Positions 44,782 to 53,257 of a stretch of DNA of 64,000 bases are shown here, one piece after another; within the stretch, counting starts at the first letter, position 1; every line of letters begins with the position of its first letter. Source of the DNA: Clostridia bacterium (GTDB lineage Bacteria; Bacillota; DSM-521; Neomoorellales; SLTJ01). A model generated the notes under the pieces. It had not been told where the DNA came from. It ran no database searches and was given only the letters and a program-made list of their open reading frames with translations. Both the position numbers and the translations under genes were made by a program. The stretch covers positions 1 to 64,000 of the forward strand of contig JANLFO010000001.1 in NCBI GenBank assembly GCA_024653205.1, read 5' to 3'.

Positions 44782-44894
44782 AATATCGTCTGGCACTAGG
44801 CTCGGCCTTGGGCGGCACCGGGTCTCCCCTGAGACGCCCATGCCACCCAGGTGGCACCACCAGAGGATGAGAATAGCACTACTCGGCCTATTTT

Positions 44895-45075
44895 CAGGGC
44901 AGTACATTGGCACCTCGCCGGGTACCGACCTTGGCGAGGGCGAGCCCGGAGGCGGGCCGGAGGCCACGGACGGCGCCTCCGCCGGAAGTCCGCCGGAGCG
45001 CGAGGCGTGCGTGTTACGCCGGTCCACCGGCTCGCAGTCGCGGGAGCAATCCCGTGCCCGCCCCAGAAAACGGAA
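44895..45075. repeat. Divergent palindromic element, copy H
   Basis: In the 400-nt gap between the DUF58 and BatA-like genes the left half of the element is clear: CACCTCGCCGGGTACCGACC, TTGGCGAGGGCGAG and GGAGGCGGGCCGGAGGCCAC. CCTCGCC/GGCGAGG is a perfect 7-bp hairpin. The right half has been replaced by unrelated sequence, but TTTTCAGGG on the left and CCCCAGAAAA on the right still form an imperfect closing stem. No gene is seen in the gap. Confidence 0.6.
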
Positions 45076-45183
45076 AGAGAAGCGAAGCAAAAGCAGAGGC
45101 GTATAGGGAAATTCCAGCGAAAGGTCAAATATCTGACCTCTGACCTCCTGCCTCCGACCTCCATTTTAGGCAGGTGAGGGGTT

Positions 45184-47055
45184 CTGGACTTACTGTATCC
45201 CCAGGCCCTGTGGCTGGGCCTAAGCGTTCCGGCCATTCTGGCCATGTACTTCCTCCGGCCCCGGCGCCGGGAGCGGGTGGTGCCCAGCACCCTTCTCTGG
45301 CGTCCGGCCCAGGTGAACCTTTCCGCCAGCCGCCCATGGCAGAGGCTGGAAAAGCAGTGGCTGCTCTGGCTGCAACTCGCGGCCGCCGCCCTCCTGGCCC
45401 TGGGAGCTGCCGGGCCGGTAGCCTATCTGGGCCGGCCCTCGCCCAGCCTGATCGTCCTCCTGGACGCCTCGGCCAGCATGCAGGCCACGGACGTAGCCCC
45501 CGGCCGCTTCGAGCGGGCCAAAGACGAGGTGCTTTCCCTGGCCCGGGGTCTGGACCGGGGGGCCACCCTGACCCTGATCACCTTTGCCCGGCAGCCGCAG
45601 GTGGTGGTGCAGCAGGCCGGGGATCTGGGAAAGGTGGAGCAGGCCCTGCGCGAACTTAAACCCACACCCTTCCGGGGAAATGTCGCCCCTGCCTTTTCCC
45701 TGGCCCGCGCCCTGGCCGAGGGCCAGGGCCAAGCCCGCCTGGTGCTGGTGGGCGACGGCGGCTACGCCGCGGAAATTCCCGGCGAGGTCGAGTTCATCCC
45801 GGTCGGGGGCCAGGGGGGCAACGTGGCCCTGGCGGGCATCACCCTGCGGCCGGTGGGGAACAAACTCGCCGTGCAGGTGGCGGTGGTGAACCACGGGCCG
45901 GCGCGGGCGGAAGGCAGGGTGGAGCCGGAGGCCGGGCCGCAGCCCCTCCCGCCACAGACCTGGCGCCTGGAACCGGGGGAGAGCACCCACCTGCTCTGGC
46001 CGGAGGTGGCGCCCGCGCCCTGGGTGACCGCCCGCCTGGTGGTGGAGACCCCTGGGGCCAATGCCCTGGCCCTGGATGATGTGGCCTGGGCCGTGCCGGA
46101 AGAGACCAGGGAGGCCAGGGTCCTGCTGGTCGGCCGGGGCAATCTTTTCCTGGAGCGGGCCCTGGAGCTGGCCCCCGGCCTGGCGGTCTACCGGGTGTCC
46201 CCGGCGCAGTACCCATCCCTCTTAAGGAGTCCCTACGGCTACGAGCTGACCGTCATTGACGGCCCGGCCGGTCCCCTGCCACCCGGAGCCGTCCTGCTGG
46301 TAAACCCGCCGGCGGGCGAAATTATGCCGGGGCTCAGGGTGGGGGAAGAGTTCCGGCCGGCGTCCCTCCAGGCAGAAGCTACCCCTGTAATGCAGCACGT
46401 GGACCTGATGCGGGTACAGGTGGCGACCGCGAAGGAACTGCAGGTGGACAGTACGTGGACGGTGGATATCACCGCCGGCGGCAAGGTCCTGGCCGCCCAC
46501 GGTCTGGTCGGCGGCCGGCCGGTAGCGGTGCTGGGATTCGACCTGGCCCTGTCCGACCTGCCCCTGCGGCCCGCCTTCCCGGTTCTGGTGCACAACCTAA
46601 TAAGCTGGCTCCGGCCCCCCGACCTGGGCCTGCCGGCGGCGGTGGCGCCGGGAGAAGAGGTGACGGTTGTCCCCCTGCCCCAGGCCGAAACCGTGGCCGT
46701 GCGGCAGGAGGCACCGCAACGGGAACCGGCCGGGGCCGGGCAGGTGTTAGCTCCTCCCTTCCCGCCCGTCCCTTGGGTGGCCGGCGAACCCGGGATATAC
46801 CGGGTGGAGCAGAAGCTGACAGGGCCGGGCGAGGGGGAAACGCGCGCTTCCCGGCTGGTGGCGGTCAACGGCTACGACCCGCAGGAGGCAGACCTGGCCG
46901 TGCGGCCTCCCCCGGAAACCGGGGGAGAAGGGAAGACTGCCGGGGCTACTTCTCGGGGGCCCGGGCCGCGTTCCTGGCCTCTGGCCGTTCCCCTGGCGGC
47001 CGCCGTCCTGGCCCTCAGCCTGGTGGAATGGGGGGTGGCCGGCCGTGGGCGTTAG
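45184..47055 (+). CDS. BatA-like vWA membrane protein
   Basis: A 623-residue protein with N-terminal membrane segments and a vWA domain. The N-terminal LYPQALWLGLSVPAILAMYF is the typical BatA anchor, but the only ATG (45244) would cut it. The nearest in-frame start-like codon upstream is CTG 45184, six nt after AGGTGAG, with an in-frame TAG at 45166, so CTG initiation is likely. LIVLLDASASMQATDV gives the DxSxS site. A second helix (WPLAVPLAAAVLALSLVEWG) lies at the C-terminus. It follows MoxR and DUF58, as in Bat/aerotolerance-like operons. Its stop overlaps the next GTG. Confidence 0.85.
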   Translation: MDLLYPQALWLGLSVPAILAMYFLRPRRRERVVPSTLLWRPAQVNLSASRPWQRLEKQWLLWLQLAAAALLALGAAGPVAYLGRPSPSLIVLLDASASMQATDVAPGRFERAKDEVLSLARGLDRGATLTLITFARQPQVVVQQAGDLGKVEQALRELKPTPFRGNVAPAFSLARALAEGQGQARLVLVGDGGYAAEIPGEVEFIPVGGQGGNVALAGITLRPVGNKLAVQVAVVNHGPARAEGRVEPEAGPQPLPPQTWRLEPGESTHLLWPEVAPAPWVTARLVVETPGANALALDDVAWAVPEETREARVLLVGRGNLFLERALELAPGLAVYRVSPAQYPSLLRSPYGYELTVIDGPAGPLPPGAVLLVNPPAGEIMPGLRVGEEFRPASLQAEATPVMQHVDLMRVQVATAKELQVDSTWTVDITAGGKVLAAHGLVGGRPVAVLGFDLALSDLPLRPAFPVLVHNLISWLRPPDLGLPAAVAPGEEVTVVPLPQAETVAVRQEAPQREPAGAGQVLAPPFPPVPWVAGEPGIYRVEQKLTGPGEGETRASRLVAVNGYDPQEADLAVRPPPETGGEGKTAGATSRGPGPRSWPLAVPLAAAVLALSLVEWGVAGRGR

Positions 47056-49969
47056 CTTTAACCATCCCTGGTGGTGGCTGGCCTGGCCCCTGGTGGCCCT
47101 GGCCGTATATCACCTGCGGCAGCCCTGGCTGGCAGCCGCCCGCCGGGCCGGGCCGGAAAGCCTGCGGCGGGAAAGGTGGCGCCTGGGGTTACGCCTGCTC
47201 CTGGTCACCTTGCTTCTGGCCGTCTTGAGCGGACCGCACCTGGTAACCACCGTGGACCGCCAGGCGGTGATTTTTGCCCTGGATGCCTCGGCCAGCGTCG
47301 GCTCCGAGCGCAGTTCGGCGGAGGAATGGGTCCGGCAGGCCCTGGAAACCAAGCCCAGGGATGCCCTGGCCGGGGTGGTGGCCTTCGGCCGTCAGGCCCT
47401 GGTGGAAGAACCGGTGGGAACCGGGCCTTCCTTCCGCCGGGTCCAGACCGATCCCGGCGCCGCCGCCACCTCCCTGGGCGAGGCCATGGAGCTCGCCCGG
47501 GCCCTCCTGCCCCTCGAGGCGCGCCGGCGGGTGATTCTCCTCACCGACGGGCGGGATACGGGAGGCGACGCCCCTCAGGTGGCCCGGGAACTGAACCGGC
47601 AGGGCATCAGAGTGGACGTGGTGCCGGTAGGCCGCGAGGGCCGGGATGACATCCGCCTGGAAGCCTTTACCCTCCCGGCCCGAGCCCGTACCGGGGAAAC
47701 CACTACGGTACAGGTGTGCCTTTCCTCCCGGCAGGCCGGCAGCGTCACCCTCTATCTCTCGCGGGACGGCGAGCCGGTCGGCTCCTGGGAGGTGCGCCTG
47801 GAGCCCGGGGAAAACAATCTTGCCTTCCCAGTGGCCGTCGGTCCGGCGGGGCTGCGCCGTTACCGGGTTTCCCTGGCCGCGCCTCCCGGGCAGGATGCCT
47901 TCGCTGCCAATAACGAACTGGGGGCCGTGCAGCAGGTAGTCGGCCCGCCCCGGGTGCTGGTGGTGGCCCCGAACCCGGGTGAGGCCAGACCGCTGGTAGC
48001 GGCCCTGGAGGCTACCGGAGAAGTGGAAATCCAGGTGGTGGGGGCGGACGGCGTTCCGCAGGACGCGCTGGGGCTGGCGGGGTACCAGGCCGTGTTCCTG
48101 GTCAACGTGCCCGCCTACGCCCTGGGCGAGAGAACCATGGCGGCGATAGAAACTTACGTCCGGGACGGCGGCGGGGGCCTGGTGATGGTGGGCGGCCCCG
48201 ATTCCTTCGGCCCCGGCGGCTACGCCGGTACGCCGGTGGAGCGCGCCCTGCCGGTCCAGATGCAGATTTCCGGCCGGGGCGAGATGCCGTCCCTGGGCCT
48301 GATGCTGGTCATTGACAAATCAGGCAGCATGGCCGAGGTGGCCGGGGGCGGGGAGAAGATCGGCCTGGCCAAGGAGGCCGCGGCCCGGGCGGTGGAAATG
48401 CTGACCGACCGGGACCAGGCCGGGGTGCTGGCCTTTGACAGCCAGCCCTGGTGGCTGGTGCCTCTGGCGCCGGTAACGGAGAAGGCAAGCCTCAAGGAAC
48501 AGATAGGCCGGCTCTACGCCGACGGGGGCACGGAGATCTACCCGGCCCTGGCCGGAGCTTTCGAAGCCCTGCGCCGGGCCAAGGTGCAGGTTAAGCACGT
48601 CATCCTTCTGACGGACGGGATCTCCGCCAGCGGCGGCCCTTATCTGGACCTGATGGCGGCGATGAGGGCGGACGGCATCACCCTGTCCACGGTGGCCGTG
48701 GGCGCGGGAGCCGATGCCGGGATGCTCCAGGCCCTGGCCGAACTGGGCCGCGGCCGCTTCTACGCCACCGCCGACGCGGCCAGCATTCCCTCCATCTTCA
48801 CTAAGGAGACGGTAATGGCCACCCGGGCCTACGCCGTCAACGAGGAATTCTACCCGCGGGTGGCGGCCGCGAGCGAGCTCGTCCAGGGGCTCGGGGAGGT
48901 GCCGCCCCTGGAGGGATACATCACCGTTTCTCCCAAGGATTTGGCCCGGACGGTGCTGGTTTCCCACCGGGGCGACCCGGTGCTGGCCGCCTGGCAGTAC
49001 GGCCTGGGCCGGGCCGTGGCCTGGACCCCGGACGCCGGCGGCCGCTGGAGCACCACTTGGGCCAACAGTCAGGCCTTCCCCCGGCTGTGGGGCCGGGTTC
49101 TGTCCTGGATCCTGCCGGCGGTGGACGCGAGTCCCCTCCGGGTGCAGGCCGAAGTGACCGAGGCCGCCTCCGGCGAGGCGGCCCTGCGGATCGAGGTGGA
49201 CGATCCCGGCCGCTGGCAGGAGGTGCGGCGCCTGGAGGCGGTGGTAACCGGGCCGGAAGGTAGCAGCCGTAGAATCCACCTGGCTCCGGCCGGTCCCGGC
49301 CGGTACGCGGCGCTGGTGGAGGTGCAGCCGGGGGCCTATACCGTGACCGTGACCGGCGCGCAGGAGCCGGGGGTGCTGGCCCAGACCGGGGTGGTGGTGT
49401 CCTATCCGGAGGAGTACCGCCGGACGGGTCCGGACCCGGATGCCCTGGCGGCGCTGGCCCGGGCCGGGGGTGGGGAAATCCTCACCGACCCGGCGGCGGC
49501 CTTTGCCCCCAATCTGGCACCGGTCCGGGCGCGGCGCGACCTTTCCCTCCTGCTGCTGGCCCTGGCCTGCCTGGTCTGGGTCCTGGACGTAGCCGGCCGC
49601 CGCCTGACGCTGGGCCGGGAGGAACTGGAGCTGGCCCGGCGGGCGGTCGGCCGGGCTTGCGGTACCCTCTTTGCCCGGCGGGTCGGGTCGAGGGAAACCG
49701 GCCCGGTCCCGGCCTGGACGCGGCAGCCCCGGCTGGCGGTGGAGCGAATGCGGTCCCGGGTGCGCGCCCAGGGCCAGGGCCCCGCCGCTGCGGGAAAGCC
49801 TTCTCTGGCCGGCGACCTCCCCGCGAGGGAGCGGCCCCGGCCCGCGGCTCCGTCCAAACCCGCCACCGGGCCGTCTGGCCGAACCGGGGCGGGGACCGGT
49901 GCCGCCGAAGATGCTCCCGGCCATGCCGTCTCGGCGGTGCTGGCCCGGCGGAGGCGGGATAAAGCCTAA
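47045..49969 (+). CDS. Large double-vWA and glutamine-amidotransferase-like membrane protein
   Basis: A 974-residue protein, last of the cluster. Two N-terminal helices (WWLAWPLVALAVYHL, LGLRLLLVTLLLAVLSG) precede a first vWA domain (VIFALDASASVGSERSSAEE). A Gly-rich segment (RDGGGGLVMVGGPDSFGPGG) fits the class I amidotransferase-like fold seen in this family. A second vWA domain has a canonical MIDAS (LMLVIDKSGSMAEVAGG, then LLTDGISASGG). A further helix (LSLLLLALACLVWVLDVAGR) and a basic Pro/Ala-rich tail end it. Starts inside the BatA-like stop. Probably surface-exposed binding modules. Confidence 0.88.
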   Translation: MGVSFNHPWWWLAWPLVALAVYHLRQPWLAAARRAGPESLRRERWRLGLRLLLVTLLLAVLSGPHLVTTVDRQAVIFALDASASVGSERSSAEEWVRQALETKPRDALAGVVAFGRQALVEEPVGTGPSFRRVQTDPGAAATSLGEAMELARALLPLEARRRVILLTDGRDTGGDAPQVARELNRQGIRVDVVPVGREGRDDIRLEAFTLPARARTGETTTVQVCLSSRQAGSVTLYLSRDGEPVGSWEVRLEPGENNLAFPVAVGPAGLRRYRVSLAAPPGQDAFAANNELGAVQQVVGPPRVLVVAPNPGEARPLVAALEATGEVEIQVVGADGVPQDALGLAGYQAVFLVNVPAYALGERTMAAIETYVRDGGGGLVMVGGPDSFGPGGYAGTPVERALPVQMQISGRGEMPSLGLMLVIDKSGSMAEVAGGGEKIGLAKEAAARAVEMLTDRDQAGVLAFDSQPWWLVPLAPVTEKASLKEQIGRLYADGGTEIYPALAGAFEALRRAKVQVKHVILLTDGISASGGPYLDLMAAMRADGITLSTVAVGAGADAGMLQALAELGRGRFYATADAASIPSIFTKETVMATRAYAVNEEFYPRVAAASELVQGLGEVPPLEGYITVSPKDLARTVLVSHRGDPVLAAWQYGLGRAVAWTPDAGGRWSTTWANSQAFPRLWGRVLSWILPAVDASPLRVQAEVTEAASGEAALRIEVDDPGRWQEVRRLEAVVTGPEGSSRRIHLAPAGPGRYAALVEVQPGAYTVTVTGAQEPGVLAQTGVVVSYPEEYRRTGPDPDALAALARAGGGEILTDPAAAFAPNLAPVRARRDLSLLLLALACLVWVLDVAGRRLTLGREELELARRAVGRACGTLFARRVGSRETGPVPAWTRQPRLAVERMRSRVRAQGQGPAAAGKPSLAGDLPARERPRPAAPSKPATGPSGRTGAGTGAAEDAPGHAVSAVLARRRRDKA

Positions 49970-50053
49970 ATACGAATACCGGCAATCCCGGCCGATGCCG
50001 CCCGACAGCGTCTCGGACATGCGGCCAGGACGGCCGAGGACAGGGGCTTTCGG

Positions 50054-50082
50054 TTGCAGAGGCCCGGGTGCGGGTGTATAAT
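50054..50082 (+). promoter_or_regulatory. phoH promoter
   Basis: TTGCAG (50054-50059), 17-bp spacer, perfect TATAAT (50077-50082), about 40 nt before the phoH start. Confidence 0.75.
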
Positions 50083-50121
50083 GGTGCTGAACCTAAGGAG
50101 ACGGGGGGTATTGGCTAAGCT

Positions 50122-51087
50122 TTGGCTGCTCAAGCCACGCGGCGCTTAACGGTGGGGAGTAACGGGGAAGCGGTGTTGCTTTTCGGCAGCCAGGACGCCA
50201 ACCTGCGCTACCTGGCGGAGCGGTGCCCGGCCAAGATCGTGGCCCGGGGCAACGAGGTGACCATTACCGGGGAACCCGAAGCGGTGGCCCGCACCGAGCG
50301 GGTGCTGCAGCACCTGTCGGCCCTGGCCCGGCAGGGGACGATCATCAATCCGGCCACCATCGATTCCGCGCTGACCGTCGCTGAAGAGCTCGAGGCGCCG
50401 GAGGAGTTGGCAGAAATTTTGGGCCAACCGGTGTACGTTACCGCCCGGGGCAGGGCGGTGCGGCCCAAGACCCTGGGCCAGTATCGCTACCTGGAGGCCA
50501 TCAGGTCCCACGACGTGGTATTTGCCATCGGCCCGGCCGGAACGGGCAAGACCTACCTGGCGGTGACCATGGCGGTGGCGGCGCTGCGGGACCGCCGGGT
50601 GGAGCGGATAGTCCTGGCCCGGCCGGCGGTAGAGGCGGGAGAGAAGCTGGGTTTCCTGCCCGGGGACCTACAGGAAAAGGTAAACCCTTACCTGCGCCCC
50701 CTCTACGACGCCCTCTTCGACCTCCTGAGCCCGGACACCGCCCAGAGATATATGGAACGCAACCTCATAGAGATAGCCCCTCTGGCCTACATGCGGGGCC
50801 GTACGCTGGACGACGCCTTTATCATCCTGGACGAGGCGCAGAATACTACCGGCGAACAGATGAAGATGTTCCTCACCCGTCTGGGCGTGGGATCGAAGGC
50901 GGTCATCACCGGCGACATCACCCAGATCGATCTGCCCCCGGGACGTCCTTCCGGGCTGGTAGAAGCCCAGGACATCCTGCGGGAGGTGGAGGGCATCGCC
51001 TTCGTCTACCTCACGGCGGCGGACGTGGTGCGGCACCGCCTGGTACAGAAGATCATCGACGCCTACGCGCAGCGCTCCCCGAGCTAG
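50122..51087 (+). CDS. phoH: PhoH-family ATPase
   Basis: A 321-residue PhoH-like protein, a predicted RNA-linked P-loop ATPase. A KH-like N-terminal part (NEVTITGEPEAVARTERVLQ) precedes Walker A (FAIGPAGTGKTYLAVTMAV) and Walker B (DDAFIILDEAQNTTGEQMKM). ITGDITQIDLPPGRPSGLVE is characteristic. TTG 50122 is the likely start, with a GGGGGG run 13 nt upstream. It restarts the sporulation/RNA backbone interrupted after yqfD; pgpH follows 13 nt downstream. Confidence 0.95.
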   Translation: MAAQATRRLTVGSNGEAVLLFGSQDANLRYLAERCPAKIVARGNEVTITGEPEAVARTERVLQHLSALARQGTIINPATIDSALTVAEELEAPEELAEILGQPVYVTARGRAVRPKTLGQYRYLEAIRSHDVVFAIGPAGTGKTYLAVTMAVAALRDRRVERIVLARPAVEAGEKLGFLPGDLQEKVNPYLRPLYDALFDLLSPDTAQRYMERNLIEIAPLAYMRGRTLDDAFIILDEAQNTTGEQMKMFLTRLGVGSKAVITGDITQIDLPPGRPSGLVEAQDILREVEGIAFVYLTAADVVRHRLVQKIIDAYAQRSPS

Positions 51088-51100
51088 GGAGGGGAAAGAC

Positions 51101-53257
51101 TTGATTAAGTGGCTCGGCAACGGGCCCAAATACCTGCGGACGGCCTGGCAGCGCCTGTCCGCCAGCCTTACGGTCAGATGTCTTATTTGGGGTCTGGTCT
51201 TTTTTGTCATTTCCTCCCTGCTGGTGGGCTGGCACACTCTGCCGCCGGACCAGAGCCTGGAAGTGGGCCAGCCCAGCCCCCAGGACTTCTTGGCCCGCCA
51301 GACCCTGACCTACGAGAGCCAGGTGCTGACCGCCCAGGCCCGGGAGGAGGCGGCCCGCCAGGTTGCGCCCCTGTACCGGCTTGACACCCAGGCTCTCCGG
51401 ATCATGGAACAGGACCTGGACCAGATGCTGGACGAAATCGAGCGGGCCCAAGGGTCGGAGCAGGGAACGCTCCGGGTGCAGCAGCTCCTGGCCGACCAGC
51501 TTACCGCGGCAGAGGCCCGGGCGGCACTGAGGGCTTCGGAGGCGGACCGCCGGGCTCTGGGAGAGAAGCTCAAGGAACTCCTGCGCCTGACCCTGGGTCT
51601 CGGGGTTAACGAGCAGGGGCTCAACGCCATTCGCTCGGTGCTCGTGCAGCAGGCCGGAGAACTGGAGGTGGCGCCGGAGCTGAAACCCCTGGCCCGGGCC
51701 CTCCTGGCGCGGCTGGAACTGCGCCCCACCCTGGCCTACGACCTGGAGGGTACCCGGCTCAGGATAGAGGAGGCCCAGGCCCGGGTGGTCCCGGTCAAGG
51801 TGACGGTCCGGTCGGGCGAGAAGATCGTGGGCAAGGGAGAGCTGGTAACCGAGCGACAAATTGAAGCCCTGCAGCATCTCGGTCTCTTGCGATCACCTTC
51901 TGCCTTCTCTTCCTTCTTCGGCATACTGCTGCTGGTAGGGGTGCTGTACGTCTTGCTGGCCCTCTACCTTTGGGCGTACCAGCGGGAGATCTTCCGCCAT
52001 GAGGCGCGTCTGGTTCTGCTGGGAATCCTGCTGGTCATGGGCGTGGGCCTGGGCCGGGGCATTATGGCCATCGACCTGGGAGGCGATCCCCAGACCGCGT
52101 CCCTGGTGGGATACATGATCCCCACTGCCGCCAGCTCCATGCTCATTGCCCTGCTGCTCGACAGCTGGCTGGCCGTGTTCTGCACCCTCATGCTGAGCCT
52201 TATGGTGGGGCTCTTGAACGGCGCCAGCCTGGCTCCGGCGGCCGTGGCGGTGGTGGGGGGCCTTACCGGCATTTACGCCGTTGCCCACCTCAGCCAGCGC
52301 ACGGACCTGGTCAAGGCCAGCCTCTACATCATCCTGGCCAACCTGGTGACCGTTTGCGCCCTGGGCCTGCTACGGGGCGATTCCGGTTCGGCGGTGGCCA
52401 TCGGTTCCCTGCTGGGCCTGGCCAACGGCGTGCTGTCAACGGTTCTCACCATCGGCTCCCTGCCCTTCTTCGAGGGCGCCTTCGGCCTCACCACTCCGGT
52501 GAAGCTCCTGGAGCTGGCCAATCCCAACCAGCCGCTCTTGCGGCGTCTCCTGCTGGAGGCGCCGGGGACTTATCACCACAGTCTTATGGTGGCCAACCTG
52601 GCGGAGGTAGCGGCCGACGCCTTGGGCGCCGATGCCCTCCTGGCCCGCGTGGCCGGCTACTATCACGATATCGGCAAGCTGCGCCGGCCTTACTTCTTCA
52701 TCGAGAATCAATTCGGCAACGAAAACCCTCACGACAAGCTCACTCCTCACCTCAGCACCCTGATAATTACCGCCCACATCAAGGACGGATTGGAAATGGC
52801 GCGGGAGGCGAGGCTCCCGGCGGCCATAACCGAGGTAATCGCCCAGCACCACGGCTCCAGCCTGGTGACCTACTTCTATCACAAGGCGACCCAGAACGGC
52901 CGCCAGGACCCGCCGGGCGAGCAGGCGTTCCGCTACGACTCGCCCAAGCCGCGCAGCAAGGAAGCGGCCATCATCATGCTGGCCGACAGCGTGGAGGCCG
53001 GCGCCCGCAGCCTGCAGAAGCCCTCGCCCAATCGGCTGGAGGGACTGGTGCGCAAGGTGATTAAGGAGAAACTGGAGGACGGCCAGCTGGACGAGTGCCC
53101 GCTTACCTTCCAGGAGCTGGATTTGATCGCCCAGGCTTTCACCCGGGCTCTGAGCGGGATCTTCCATTCCCGCATCGAGTACCCCGAATCCGTGCTGAAA
53201 GAGATGGAAAGGAGAAAGCCCCGCGATGCCGCTTTACGTAAGCAATCAACAGGATGA
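51101..53257 (+). CDS. pgpH: 7TM-HD cyclic-di-AMP phosphodiesterase PgpH
   Basis: A 718-residue membrane phosphodiesterase of the YqfF/PgpH family. A helix (CLIWGLVFFVISSLLVGW) is followed by an extracytoplasmic 7TMR-HDED domain (about residues 50-265), then seven helices (FFGILLLVGVLYVLLALYLW onward), then a cytosolic HD domain: PGTYHHSLMVANLAEVAADA and GYYHDIGKLRRPYFFIENQ. In Listeria PgpH hydrolyses c-di-AMP. TTG start after AGGGGAAAG. It overlaps the ybeY/cdd gene by 32 nt. Confidence 0.95.
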   Translation: MIKWLGNGPKYLRTAWQRLSASLTVRCLIWGLVFFVISSLLVGWHTLPPDQSLEVGQPSPQDFLARQTLTYESQVLTAQAREEAARQVAPLYRLDTQALRIMEQDLDQMLDEIERAQGSEQGTLRVQQLLADQLTAAEARAALRASEADRRALGEKLKELLRLTLGLGVNEQGLNAIRSVLVQQAGELEVAPELKPLARALLARLELRPTLAYDLEGTRLRIEEAQARVVPVKVTVRSGEKIVGKGELVTERQIEALQHLGLLRSPSAFSSFFGILLLVGVLYVLLALYLWAYQREIFRHEARLVLLGILLVMGVGLGRGIMAIDLGGDPQTASLVGYMIPTAASSMLIALLLDSWLAVFCTLMLSLMVGLLNGASLAPAAVAVVGGLTGIYAVAHLSQRTDLVKASLYIILANLVTVCALGLLRGDSGSAVAIGSLLGLANGVLSTVLTIGSLPFFEGAFGLTTPVKLLELANPNQPLLRRLLLEAPGTYHHSLMVANLAEVAADALGADALLARVAGYYHDIGKLRRPYFFIENQFGNENPHDKLTPHLSTLIITAHIKDGLEMAREARLPAAITEVIAQHHGSSLVTYFYHKATQNGRQDPPGEQAFRYDSPKPRSKEAAIIMLADSVEAGARSLQKPSPNRLEGLVRKVIKEKLEDGQLDECPLTFQELDLIAQAFTRALSGIFHSRIEYPESVLKEMERRKPRDAALRKQSTG

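Noticed and set aside
44990-45075. tRNA-like segment in copy H (CCGGTCC... GGAGCAATCCCG)
   Set aside because: No acceptor stem, anticodon arm or TPsiC consensus can be assembled.
12731-45075. CRISPR array explanation for the repeats
   Set aside because: Copies are kilobases apart, about 210 bp long and without regular spacers, and no cas gene is present.
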